A stretch of DNA of 64,000 nt from Variovorax sp. CF079 (GTDB lineage: Bacteria > Pseudomonadota > Gammaproteobacteria > Burkholderiales > Burkholderiaceae_C). The position numbers and the translations under genes were made by a program. This document shows, piece after piece, positions 1 through 7,723 of this stretch. The stretch spans positions 186,001 to 250,000 of the forward strand of contig NZ_FMZU01000001.1 of the NCBI RefSeq assembly GCF_900101545.1, given 5' to 3'. The stretch's first letter is position 1, and each line of letters begins with the position of its first letter. The notes below the pieces were generated by a model. It was not told where the DNA came from, ran no database searches, and was given only the letters and a program-made list of their open reading frames with translations.

Positions 1-976
1 GCCGGTCAATGGCGGGGCCGATCAGGTCAGCGGCGTTCCGGTGGTGGAGGCGGTCGGGCAGGGCGGCTTGCTCGATGTGGTGGCCGATCCGGCTTTCGCG
101 AGCAACCGCCGCATCTACTTCAGCTACTCGGAACGCGATACGGGCAACGCCAGCCTCAACAGCACCGCGGTGGCGCGCGCCGAACTCGACGTCGCCGGCC
201 GCAGCCTGAGCAATTTCGTCGTCATCTATCGGCAGTTGCCCAGAGCGCAGAGCAATGCGCACTTCGGCTCGCGCCTGGTGTTCGATCGCAACGGCTACCT
301 CTTCGTGACCCTGGGCGAGCGCATGAACACCGACCAGCGCGGCTTCGCCCAGGACCTGACGCGCGGGCACGGCAAGGTGGTGCGCATCACCACCGATGGC
401 GTGCCGGCGCCGGGCAATCCCGACTTCGGCGTGGCCGGCGCGCAGCCCCATATCTGGAGCTACGGCCATCGCAATGTGCAGGGTGCCGCGCTGCATCCGG
501 CGACCGGCGATCTGTGGGTCAACGAGCATGGCCCGCAGGGCGGCGATGAAGTCAATCTCTCGCTGCCCGGCAGGAACTACGGCTGGCCCGTCATCAGCTA
601 CGGGCAGGAATACGGCACCCTCACGCAGGTCGGCGAAGGCACGGCCAAGGCCGGCATGGAGCAGCCCCTGACCTACTGGGAAAAGATCGACGGCTCGGCG
701 TGGACGCCGGGCACGGCGAAGTCCTCGATCGCGCCCAGCGGCATGGCCTTCTACACCGGCGATGCGCTGCCCGACTGGAAGGGCAGCCTGTTCGTCGGCG
801 CGCTGGCGGGCACGGCGCTGTGGCGGCTCACGCTCAACGGCAACACCGTGACCGGACGTGAACGTCTTCTGGCCGATCGCGGCGAGCGCATTCGCGATGT
901 CCGGCAGGGGCCAGACGGCTGGATCTACCTGCTGACCGACAGCGCCAACGGCAAGCTGCTGCGGCTGCAGCGCTAG
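1..976 (+). CDS. PQQ-dependent sugar dehydrogenase (5' partial)
   Basis: The reading frame is open from the left edge, so the N-terminus is missing. The visible 324 residues are the C-terminal three quarters of a soluble aldose-sugar dehydrogenase of the YliI/GdhB beta-propeller family, which oxidises sugars in the periplasm with PQQ and calcium. Diagnostic stretches are HFGSRLVFDRNGYLFVTLG, the SYGHRNVQG turn, NEHGPQGGDEVN and GRNYGWP, with a final blade containing GSLFVGALAG. No PQQ biosynthesis gene is in the window. Its TAG stop shares the four bases CTAG with the stop of the convergent TAXI gene. The family is secure; the actual sugar is not. Confidence 0.9.
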   Translation, partial: PVNGGADQVSGVPVVEAVGQGGLLDVVADPAFASNRRIYFSYSERDTGNASLNSTAVARAELDVAGRSLSNFVVIYRQLPRAQSNAHFGSRLVFDRNGYLFVTLGERMNTDQRGFAQDLTRGHGKVVRITTDGVPAPGNPDFGVAGAQPHIWSYGHRNVQGAALHPATGDLWVNEHGPQGGDEVNLSLPGRNYGWPVISYGQEYGTLTQVGEGTAKAGMEQPLTYWEKIDGSAWTPGTAKSSIAPSGMAFYTGDALPDWKGSLFVGALAGTALWRLTLNGNTVTGRERLLADRGERIRDVRQGPDGWIYLLTDSANGKLLRLQR

Positions 977-2385
977 ACTTTTGCGGTCTGGGGCACAACA
1001 ACGGCCGGCATGCGCGCCAGCACCCGTTTGCGCACCGCATAGATGTTGTTGCGCAGCGCGTAGAGCTCTTCGGCGTAGGAGAGCGGCACGGCCACCTTGT
1101 TGACCACGCGATCGAGGTCGTCCAATTCCTTGATGAGCGCCTCGCGCTCGCCGGTTCCGGCTTCGAGCTTGTTCTCGACCTCGCGCAGGCGCGCATACCA
1201 GCGGAACACGCGCCGGCGAACGCGGAACTGATAGAGGGGCGGCACCACGCGGCTAAGCGGCAGCATGAGCACCAGCAGGCCGCCGAGTACCAGCCACATG
1301 CGCTCCACCAGGTTGCTGGCCCAGAAGGGCAGATAACGCTGCCAGAAGGGCGGCGTGCCGTTGATGGCGCGGTCGCCCTCGGGGCTGACCGGCAGCTCGC
1401 TGGTGCGGGTGTTCGGGAAATCGCGCGCGCGGTTGAACCAGCCGGCGCCGCTGTGCAGCGTTTGCGCGCTCTGCGCGAACAGCTGGCGCAGGGCGGGATG
1501 GGTTTTCTCGCGTGCCAACAGCGAAGTGGTGGCAGCCAGCATCGACAGGTCCTGTGGCGGCAGGTCGACCGCGAGATCGACAACGCCGCGCGGCAGCGTC
1601 ACGTCCTGCAGGAAGGCGAAGCGCCGCGAATAGGCATCGCTCTGGCCGAACTCCATCAATTGGATGTCCGGTGCGCGCAGCAGCCGCTGCACCAGCGGCG
1701 ACTGCGGCGCCGAGGCCAGCACGATCACGTCGAGCAGGCCGGCCTGCAGCGCTTCGGTGGCGGGCGACTGCTCGAGGTTCGACAGCTGCAGCTTCTCCGG
1801 ATCCATGTGATTGGCACGGAACATCCGTTCCATGATCTCCGGCACGCCGCTGCCTGGCTTGTCGACGTTGACTCGCAGCTTCTGGAACTGCGCGATCGAA
1901 GTCAGCCGGCCGGTCTTGCGGTCGACCGCGCGCGCCGCGTCGCTGCGGTAGAAGAACCACAGCGGCTCGTAGAACAGGCTGCCGAGCGAGCTGAGCCCCG
2001 CTTCCTCGTCGGCCACCGGGTCGGCGCTGCCGCCGCGCACGAAGCCCACGTCGGCGCCGCCGCTGCGCAGCAGCTGCAGGTTGTCCTGCGAGCCGTCGGT
2101 CGGCTTGAGCTCGACCTCGATGCCGTTGGCCTTGAGCGCCGTGGCGTAGCGCTGGCCGAACTCGGCGTATGCGCTGCCGGCCGGGCCGGTCGCGAGCCTC
2201 ACGTGCTTGGGCGGCTGCGGCTCCAGCCACCAATAGGCGGCGATCAGCAGCCCGATGACGAGGAAGACCACGGGGCCGGCCGAGGCGATGAGGTCGCGGA
2301 TGGAGAGCAGGACGAGGCGGATGGTGCGAGGCATGCGGTGGGATGAAACGGTGCTCGGGGTCGCCGCGGGCGCGGCAGCGGGCAT
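973..2385 (-). CDS. TAXI-family solute-binding protein, membrane tethered
   Basis: A 470-residue protein with a hydrophobic N-terminal segment (IASAGPVVFLVIGLLIAAYW) and a TAXI-type substrate-binding domain (LATGPAGSAYAEFGQRYA, then the VGFVRGGSAD region). After the binding domain comes a second membrane segment near WLVLGGLLVLMLPL and a charged cytoplasmic tail of about 85 residues predicted to be helical. TAXI proteins normally deliver substrates such as glutamate to TRAP permeases, but no TRAP permease lies nearby and this form is anchored at both ends of the sensor domain. It may therefore sense rather than transport (inference). An internal ATG at 2334 (MPRTIRLV) is an equally plausible start. 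Confidence 0.82.
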   Translation of the reverse strand: MPAAAPAATPSTVSSHRMPRTIRLVLLSIRDLIASAGPVVFLVIGLLIAAYWWLEPQPPKHVRLATGPAGSAYAEFGQRYATALKANGIEVELKPTDGSQDNLQLLRSGGADVGFVRGGSADPVADEEAGLSSLGSLFYEPLWFFYRSDAARAVDRKTGRLTSIAQFQKLRVNVDKPGSGVPEIMERMFRANHMDPEKLQLSNLEQSPATEALQAGLLDVIVLASAPQSPLVQRLLRAPDIQLMEFGQSDAYSRRFAFLQDVTLPRGVVDLAVDLPPQDLSMLAATTSLLAREKTHPALRQLFAQSAQTLHSGAGWFNRARDFPNTRTSELPVSPEGDRAINGTPPFWQRYLPFWASNLVERMWLVLGGLLVLMLPLSRVVPPLYQFRVRRRVFRWYARLREVENKLEAGTGEREALIKELDDLDRVVNKVAVPLSYAEELYALRNNIYAVRKRVLARMPAVVVPQTAKV

Positions 2386-2438
2386 TTTGAGTGGCTTTGG
2401 ACAGCGCTGCGGTTACAAAGCGCGTGCGAGCGGCCCCT

Positions 2439-3458
2439 TCACCCCAGGTCCGCAGCGCAAGGAAAGTAGCTCTCCCCGATCCGCACCGTGCGCGCCGCCC
2501 GCACCGCCTGCAGCGTGGCCCGCGCCACGACCTCTGCGGCCATGGTGCCCAGCACCGTCATTCCGGGCGCATCGCCTTCGAGCGGCACGCGGCCGGTGGC
2601 GAGCGCGAACAGGGTGTCGCCGTCGCTCATGGTGTGAACCGGGTTGATCGCGCGCGCCAGGCCATCGTGGGCGACGGCCGCGAGCCGGTTGGCCTGCACC
2701 TTGCTGAGCACGGCGTCGGTCGCGATCACGCCCAGCGTGGTGTTGGTTCCGGCCAAGAGCGGCTGGGGCAGGTCGCCGCGCAGCAGTGCGCGGCGCGTGT
2801 CCAGCAGTGCGCGGCCATCTTCGGTGCGTGCGCCGGCCACCACCTGGGCCGTGTCGGGATCCAGCACGTCGCCGAGCGCATTGCAGGCGATCAGCGCGCC
2901 GACTGTCACGCCGTTGACGGTGATCGAGGCGGTGCCGATGCCGCCCTTCATCGCGCGGTGCACGCCGAACAGCTTGCCCACCAGCGCGCCGCTGCCGGCG
3001 CCCACATTGCCTTCGGCCGGAGCGGCTGTCGATGCGGCCGCGCAGGCCGCATAGCCGGCGGCGGCATCGGGCCGGATGCGCGCATCGCCGACGGGCAGGT
3101 CGAAGAGCACGGCGGCCGGCACGATCGGCAACCTGCCGAAGCGGACGTCGAAACCGATGCCATGCTCTTCCAGCCACTGCATCGCGCCATCGGCCGCCGC
3201 CAAGCCCCAGGCGCTGCCGCCCGCGAGCATCACGGCATGCACCTGCTGGACGAAGTTGCCCGGCGCGAGCAGGTCGGTCTCGCGCGTGCCGGGCGCGGCG
3301 CCGCGCACGTCCACGCCGGCGACCGCGCCTTCGCGCGCGAGGATCACGGTGCAGCCGGTGGGGCGGCGCGTATCGCTGAAGTGGCCGACTTCGATGCCCG
3401 AGACATCGGTGATGGCGCCCGCATGCGGGGCCGGGGAGGAGGCATGTTCATCAGACAT
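2439..3458 (-). CDS. P1 family (S58, DmpA/NylC-like) peptidase
   Basis: A 339-residue autoprocessing N-terminal nucleophile hydrolase of the DmpA/peptidase S58 family. Conserved features are ITDVSGIEVGH at the N-terminus, MLAGGSAWGLAAADG at 77-91, and GTNTTLGVIATDA from residue 237. In the nylon hydrolase NylC branch, cleavage falls between Asn and Thr, and the new N-terminal Thr becomes the nucleophile. The matching bond here is Asn239-Thr240. Family members hydrolyse N-terminal D- or L-amino acids, beta-peptides or amides; the substrate cannot be read from sequence. The start overlaps the end of the upstream CDF exporter by 8 bases, so both are probably on one transcript from the metal-type promoter at 4120-4150. 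Confidence 0.88.
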   Translation of the reverse strand: MSDEHASSPAPHAGAITDVSGIEVGHFSDTRRPTGCTVILAREGAVAGVDVRGAAPGTRETDLLAPGNFVQQVHAVMLAGGSAWGLAAADGAMQWLEEHGIGFDVRFGRLPIVPAAVLFDLPVGDARIRPDAAAGYAACAAASTAAPAEGNVGAGSGALVGKLFGVHRAMKGGIGTASITVNGVTVGALIACNALGDVLDPDTAQVVAGARTEDGRALLDTRRALLRGDLPQPLLAGTNTTLGVIATDAVLSKVQANRLAAVAHDGLARAINPVHTMSDGDTLFALATGRVPLEGDAPGMTVLGTMAAEVVARATLQAVRAARTVRIGESYFPCAADLG

Positions 3459-4098
3459 CGCCGGCGATTATGGGACCGCGGCGCAGTTCGCCGCGTGCCT
3501 GCCGCAGCACCGACCAGCCGCCGCTGATCGCGAGCGCCGCCATCGCGGCGGCCACCGCGAGGTCGGGCCAGGCGCTGCCGGTGCCGAACACGCCCAGCGC
3601 CGCGAGCATCACGGCCACATTGCCGATCGCGTCGTTGCGCGAGCAAAGCCACACGCTGCGCATGTTGGCGTCGCCTTCGCGGAAGGCGTAGAGCAGCAGC
3701 GCGACCAGCACGTTGACGCCCAGCGCCAGCGCGCCGACCAGGCCCATGGTCAGCGCCTCGGGCGGCACGCCCTGCGTGGCCGACCACAGCGCCTTGGCGG
3801 CCACGAAGACGCCGAAGCCCAGCATGCTGAGGCCCTTGAGCACTGCGGCGCGCGCGCGCCACGTGAGGCCCGCCGACAGCACGGCCAGGGTCACGCCGTA
3901 GTTGGCGGCATCGCCGAAGAAGTCGATCGCATCGGCCAGCAGAGAGACCGAGCCCGAACGAAAGCCGGCACCGATCTCCACGGCGAACATGAGCACGTTG
4001 AGTGCCAGCGCCACCCACAGCACGCGCCGGTAGCGCGGCGTGTCGGAGGCCGAAAGATGTTCGTGGTCGTGATCGTGATCGCAGCAGTTCGCAGACAT
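3451..4098 (-). CDS. CDF-family cation efflux protein
   Basis: A 215-residue inner-membrane cation diffusion facilitator that exports divalent metal (Zn, Co, Cd or similar) by proton exchange. The N-terminus is a metal-binding CCDHDHDHEH cluster. Membrane segments follow, with the TM2 metal motif LLADAIDFFGDAANY and the paired TM5 motif SRNDAIGN. It ends shortly after the last membrane segment and lacks the C-terminal cytoplasmic dimerisation domain of YiiP. A clear GGAG ribosome binding site precedes the ATG. It is divergent from a cysteine-rich MerR regulator and sits 21 bases downstream of a MerR-type promoter, which makes metal-induced expression likely. Confidence 0.9.
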   Translation of the reverse strand: MSANCCDHDHDHEHLSASDTPRYRRVLWVALALNVLMFAVEIGAGFRSGSVSLLADAIDFFGDAANYGVTLAVLSAGLTWRARAAVLKGLSMLGFGVFVAAKALWSATQGVPPEALTMGLVGALALGVNVLVALLLYAFREGDANMRSVWLCSRNDAIGNVAVMLAALGVFGTGSAWPDLAVAAAMAALAISGGWSVLRQARGELRRGPIIAGDV

Positions 4099-4119
4099 GG
4101 TTTCTCCAGTGATGGCACC

Positions 4120-4150
4120 ATTGGAAAGGTTGAAGTCACTGGAAGGTCAA
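4120..4150 (-). promoter_or_regulatory. MerR-class promoter of the CDF gene
   Basis: Read on the minus strand, TTGACC (4150-4145) is followed by exactly 19 bases and then TCCAAT (4125-4120). The overlong 19-base spacer is the hallmark of promoters that MerR proteins untwist. Transcription would begin about 15 bases upstream of the CDF start at 4098. The spacer holds an imperfect repeat of the CTTCCAGT type. The same -35, spacer length and -10 recur at 45918-45948. Confidence 0.62.
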
Positions 4151-4153
4151 GCC

Positions 4154-4627
4154 ATGGCAGTCGCAAACCCGCCCACCGTGCAGGGTTACCGCATCGGCGA
4201 TGCCGCCGCGCAGAGCGGCGTGAGCGCCACCAACATCCGCTATTACGAGAAGGAAGGGCTGATCGCGCCGCAGGCCCGCGGCGACAACAGCTACCGGCTC
4301 TACACCGATGCCGACGTGCACCGGCTGCGCTTCATCCGCCTGTGCCGCGCCATGGACATGTCGCTCGACGAGGTGCGCACCCTGCTCGGGCTCGACCTGC
4401 GCAGCAAGGCCGACTGCGCCGCCGCCTGCGTCGCGCTCGATGCGCATCTGGGCCATGTGCGCGAGCGCCTGCGCGAACTGCGTTCGCTCGAGAAGGACCT
4501 GATCGCGCTGCGCGACTGCTGCGACGGCACCGATGCGCAATGCCACATCATCGAAGCGCTGCATGCGCGGGCCGATCGGCAGCCGCTGGCGGGCGCGCAA
4601 CGCACGCGGCCTGCGCGCCACGTGTGA
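4154..4627 (+). CDS. MerR-family heavy-metal regulator (CadR/PbrR-like)
   Basis: A 157-residue MerR activator. The winged HTH covers GYRIGDAAAQSGVSATNIRYYEKEGLI (11-37). A dimerisation helix follows, then a metal-binding tail. Cysteines C88 (or C92), C122 and C130 match the three-cysteine pattern of CadR/PbrR/ZntR proteins that sense Cd, Pb or Zn. The start chosen is the ATG at 4154; a frame from an upstream GTG would run through the divergent promoter and add sequence absent from the family. Divergent from the CDF exporter, whose promoter it should control. The stop codon TGA provides the first base of the palindrome at 4627-4678. Confidence 0.92.
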   Translation: MAVANPPTVQGYRIGDAAAQSGVSATNIRYYEKEGLIAPQARGDNSYRLYTDADVHRLRFIRLCRAMDMSLDEVRTLLGLDLRSKADCAAACVALDAHLGHVRERLRELRSLEKDLIALRDCCDGTDAQCHIIEALHARADRQPLAGAQRTRPARHV

Positions 4628-4678
4628 GGGCCTGTTAGCGCTATTTGCGCGACCCCACAAATAGCGCTAACAGGCCCT
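4627..4678. repeat. Perfect 21-bp inverted repeat between convergent genes
   Basis: Arms 4627-4647 and 4658-4678 are exact reverse complements, separated by a 10-base loop. It fills the gap between the MerR stop (4627) and the GDPD stop (4682), so it could terminate transcription in both directions, although no long T-tract follows on either side. The outer part (AGGGCCTG...CAGGCCCT) and the GCTAACAGGCCCT half recur at 6297-6320. That suggests a dispersed palindromic repeat family rather than a one-off terminator. Confidence 0.8.
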
Positions 4679-4681
4679 GGC

Positions 4682-5674
4682 TCAGCGGGCGAGCCCGCGC
4701 GGCAGCGCCAGACCGCGTTCGCGCATCACATCGCGCAGCACCGCGGGATCGTCGGTGATGAGGCCATCGACCTGCCAGTCCATCAGCTTCGCCATGTCGG
4801 CGCGCTGGTTGACGGTCCAGGGCACGACCTGGAAGCCCAGCGATTGCGCTTCCTTCACCTGCGCGGCCGTGAGATCGTTGAAGGACGGCGACCAGACCAC
4901 TGCGCCCTTGCTCTCGCCCGCGGCGGCCTTCACCAGGCGCGGCACCGAGCCGAAGTCCTCGAGCCGCAGGCTCGAGGTCCAGCGGCTGTCCTTCAACGTG
5001 CGGCCGCTCGTGAGGTAGGCGCGCCGCATCTGCGGCGCCCACTGGCCGACCAGCGCGAGCGTGCGCCAGTCGAAGCTCTGCACGGTCACGCGCGGCGCCA
5101 GGCCGTATTTGTCGATCTCGGCGAGCAGGGCACGCACCATCTCATCGGACGGCGCGGTTTCGTCCGGGCGGGTCGGGTCCAGCTTGGTCTCGATGTTGAA
5201 GCGGAGCTGCGTCGCGCCGCGCTCGCGCACGCGCTCGAACAGCGCAGCCAGCGTCGGGATGCGTTCGCCGTCGCTCGCCAGCTGCTTCGCAAACTGCTTG
5301 CCGTAGCTGCTCGCGGGATCGATGCGGCCGACGTCGTAGGCCTGCAGTTGCGACAGCGTCAGCGAACGGATCGCGGGCCCCTTGGCCGTGAGAAAGGCGC
5401 CGCTCGCGTCGCGCGTGTGGTCCGGATTGAGCACGGTGTCGTGCGAGATCACCACCACGCCGTCGGCCGTGAGCCCGATATCGAGTTCGAGCGTGTCGAC
5501 GCCCAGGTCCATCGCGTTCGAGAAGGCGGCCAGCGTGTTCTCGGGTGCGAGGGCGCGGCCGCCGCGATGGGCTTGCAGGTCGAAGGCGCGCTTCGCGCCG
5601 GGGCCTGGCGAAACGCAGGCCGTGAGCAGCGAGGCCGCGATCAGCCAAGGCGCGAGGCGAGGGGTGAACTTCAT
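4682..5674 (-). CDS. Lipoprotein glycerophosphodiester phosphodiesterase
   Basis: A 330-residue GDPD/GlpQ-type phosphodiesterase that hydrolyses glycerophosphodiesters to glycerol-3-phosphate and an alcohol. The N-terminus has a signal peptide and lipobox (LLTAC, Cys20), so the enzyme is a lipid-anchored envelope protein. The TIM-barrel active-site signatures are all present: QAHRGGRALAPENT, ELDIGLTADGVVVISHD, and FNIETK further in. The start overlaps the stop of the upstream DUF1439 gene by four bases, so the pair is translationally coupled. Periplasmic placement suggests phospholipid headgroup scavenging (inference from family). Confidence 0.93.
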   Translation of the reverse strand: MKFTPRLAPWLIAASLLTACVSPGPGAKRAFDLQAHRGGRALAPENTLAAFSNAMDLGVDTLELDIGLTADGVVVISHDTVLNPDHTRDASGAFLTAKGPAIRSLTLSQLQAYDVGRIDPASSYGKQFAKQLASDGERIPTLAALFERVRERGATQLRFNIETKLDPTRPDETAPSDEMVRALLAEIDKYGLAPRVTVQSFDWRTLALVGQWAPQMRRAYLTSGRTLKDSRWTSSLRLEDFGSVPRLVKAAAGESKGAVVWSPSFNDLTAAQVKEAQSLGFQVVPWTVNQRADMAKLMDWQVDGLITDDPAVLRDVMRERGLALPRGLAR

Positions 5675-6249
5675 TTGAGTTCTACCTTGATGCCGTCCTG
5701 TTGCACGGTGATGTCACCGATCTCGTAGGTCTTGCGGCCCACGGTCAGCTCCTCGGCGGTGAAGGTGCGCAGTGGCTGGCCATGCAGCAGCTCCTGCGCG
5801 ACCAGCGCGCCGATCTGCTGCAGGCGTTCGGCGTCGCGCCCGGTCACGCCCTGCAGTTCGAGCCGTTCGGCCTTGGGCTGGTCGAGCCGCAGCGCACGCG
5901 TCGGTGCGTCGTACTTGAGCGCACTGCTGACCGAAACCACGCCTTCGACGGTGGACGGGCGCAACAGCGGGCTTGCAATGGAGAGCACGGCAGTGATCGC
6001 CGCGCGATTGGCACTCGCATCGAGGCCCAGCTGCGGGTCGCGCAGGCCGACGGTGAAGATCTCGGCATAGCGCTGCTGCACCGGAAAGCGCTTTGCGATC
6101 TGGGCCTGCAACTCCTCGCGGCTCGCGGTGTACTCGCTGGTGAAGAAGTTGAAGCCGGCGAGCACCGCGAAAGGCGCCGGCACTGCGGCGGCACCCAGCA
6201 GGGCGCGCAAGAGAAGGCGGCGGGAAATGAGTGAAGAGCGGTTGCGCAT
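5671..6249 (-). CDS. DUF1439 (YceB-like) envelope protein
   Basis: A 192-residue protein with a twin-arginine-like signal start (SRRLLLRALLGAAA) followed by a DUF1439 domain. Recognisable stretches are the AQIAKRFPV region, DPQLGLDASANR and a C-terminal VGRKTYEIGDITVQQDGIKVELK. E. coli YceB is a lipoprotein of the same family and unknown role, with a lipid-binding-like fold. No lipobox cysteine is visible here, so it is probably periplasmic and soluble or anchored by an uncleaved signal. It is the first gene of a two-gene unit with GDPD, flanked on both sides by the related palindromes. Confidence 0.85.
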   Translation of the reverse strand: MRNRSSLISRRLLLRALLGAAAVPAPFAVLAGFNFFTSEYTASREELQAQIAKRFPVQQRYAEIFTVGLRDPQLGLDASANRAAITAVLSIASPLLRPSTVEGVVSVSSALKYDAPTRALRLDQPKAERLELQGVTGRDAERLQQIGALVAQELLHGQPLRTFTAEELTVGRKTYEIGDITVQQDGIKVELK

Positions 6250-6296
6250 ATCGCTCGGAGCTTGCCACAGGCGGGAGGGTTCCCTCCGCGCCCGGC

Positions 6297-6320
6297 CTAG
6301 GGCCTGCTAACAGGCCCTAG
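6297..6320. repeat. Short palindrome related to the 4627 repeat
   Basis: Arms 6297-6306 (CTAGGGCCTG) and 6311-6320 (CAGGCCCTAG) form a perfect 10-bp stem with loop CTAA. The right half GCTAACAGGCCCT is identical to the right half of the larger palindrome at 4627-4678, as if the inner part had been deleted. It overlaps the TAG stop of the ABC transporter ATPase (6317-6319) and may end that operon's transcript. Confidence 0.75.
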
Positions 6321-7084
6321 TCGTGCAGCGAGGAAAGGAACTGTTTCAATTCCGCCGTCTGCGGATTGCCGAACAGATCGGCCGGCGGCCCCATCTCGTG
6401 CACGCGCCCCTGGTGCATGAAGATCACGCGGTCGCTGACCTTGCGCGCGAAGCTCATCTCGTGCGTCACCATGAGCAGGGTCATGCCCTCGTCGGCCAGC
6501 GATTCGACCACGCGCAGCACCTCGCCCACCAGTTCGGGGTCGAGCGCCGAAGTGATCTCGTCGCACAGCAGCACGGCCGGCTCCATCGCGAGCGCGCGCG
6601 CGATCGCCACGCGCTGCTGCTGGCCGCCGGAGAGCTGGTCGGGCATGGCGTCGAACTTCTCGGCCAGGCCGACGCGCTCGAGCAGCTTGCGCGCCTGCGA
6701 TGCGGCTTCCATGCCGCTGCGCTTCTTGACCAGCGTGGGCGCGAGCATCACGTTCTTGCCGACCGTCAGGTGCGGAAAGAGGTTGAAGCTCTGGAAGATC
6801 ATGCCCACGTGCTGGCGCAGCTCGCGCATCGCCATCGCGCTCTCGTGCAGCAGCGGCTTGCCGTCCACCGTGAGCGAGCCGTCCTGGAACACCTCAAGGC
6901 CGTTGATGCAGCGCAGCAGCGTGCTCTTGCCCGAGCCGCTCTTGCCGATGATGGCGATCACCTCGCCGCGCTTGACGTCGAGGTCGATGCCTTTCAGCAC
7001 CTCGTTGCTGCCGTAGGACTTGCGCAGCGCGGTGATGCGCACGATGGGCGCCGCGAGGGCAGGAGCTTCAGCGACGAGCGCCAT
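6317..7084 (-). CDS. Amino acid ABC transporter ATP-binding protein
   Basis: A 255-residue GlnQ/HisP-type ATPase. It has Walker A GKSGSGKST, the Q-loop region GMIFQSFNLFPHLT, the ABC signature LSGGQQQR, Walker B VLLCDEITSALDP and the H-loop TLLMVTHEM. It powers import through the two permeases encoded just upstream and overlaps the nearer one by 17 bases. Being last in the operon, its end coincides with the 6297-6320 palindrome. The specificity for polar amino acids is inferred from the PAAT-type partners. Confidence 0.95.
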   Translation of the reverse strand: MALVAEAPALAAPIVRITALRKSYGSNEVLKGIDLDVKRGEVIAIIGKSGSGKSTLLRCINGLEVFQDGSLTVDGKPLLHESAMAMRELRQHVGMIFQSFNLFPHLTVGKNVMLAPTLVKKRSGMEAASQARKLLERVGLAEKFDAMPDQLSGGQQQRVAIARALAMEPAVLLCDEITSALDPELVGEVLRVVESLADEGMTLLMVTHEMSFARKVSDRVIFMHQGRVHEMGPPADLFGNPQTAELKQFLSSLHD

Positions 7085-7721
7085 GGATCTTCCTTTCGAG
7101 GTTCTTGGCGTACAGGCTCACCGGGAAGCACAGCACGAAGTAGAGCAGGGCGACGCAGCTGAACACCACGAAGGGCTTGAAGGTTGCGTTCGAGATCATG
7201 CTCCCGGCCTTGGTGAGTTCGACGAAGCCGATCACCGAGGCCAGGGCGGTGCCCTTGATCACCTGCACCAGGAAGCCCACCGTCGGCGCGACCGCGATGC
7301 GCGTGGCCTGCGGCAGGATCACGTGGCGCATCTGCTCGCCGAAGCTCAGCGCGAGGCTTCCCGAGGCTTCCCATTGGCCCTTGGGAATGGAGGCCACGCA
7401 GCCGCGCCAGATCTCGGTGAGGAAGGCGCTGGTGTAGAGCGTGAGCGCCACCGCAGCGGCGGTCCAGGCCGACACCTCGATGCCGAAGAGCGCGATGCCG
7501 AAGTAGGCCAGGAACAATTGCATCAGCAGCGGCGTGCCCTGGAACAGCTGCACGTAGAGACCGATCAGCCGCTCGGCGAGGCGCCCGCCCGACAGGCGTA
7601 CGAAGAGCAGCACGGCGCCCACGAAGCCACCGCCGACGAAGGCGATCAGCGACAGCACCACGGTCCAGCGCAAGGCCAAGAGCAGGTTGCGCAGGATGTC
7701 CCAGAGGGAGAACTCGACCAT
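7068..7721 (-). CDS. Amino acid ABC transporter permease (second)
   Basis: A 217-residue HisM/GlnP-type permease. The ATG at 7721 (MVEFSLWDIL) is chosen because the frame upstream only shadows the preceding permease. Five hydrophobic segments are visible, with the EAA loop in GQWEASGSLALSFGEQMRHVILPQA, where the ATPase docks. It begins two bases after the stop of the first permease and ends 17 bases inside the ATPase gene, so all are co-translated. Confidence 0.92.
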   Translation of the reverse strand: MVEFSLWDILRNLLLALRWTVVLSLIAFVGGGFVGAVLLFVRLSGGRLAERLIGLYVQLFQGTPLLMQLFLAYFGIALFGIEVSAWTAAAVALTLYTSAFLTEIWRGCVASIPKGQWEASGSLALSFGEQMRHVILPQATRIAVAPTVGFLVQVIKGTALASVIGFVELTKAGSMISNATFKPFVVFSCVALLYFVLCFPVSLYAKNLERKIHGARR

Positions 7722-7723
7722 GG

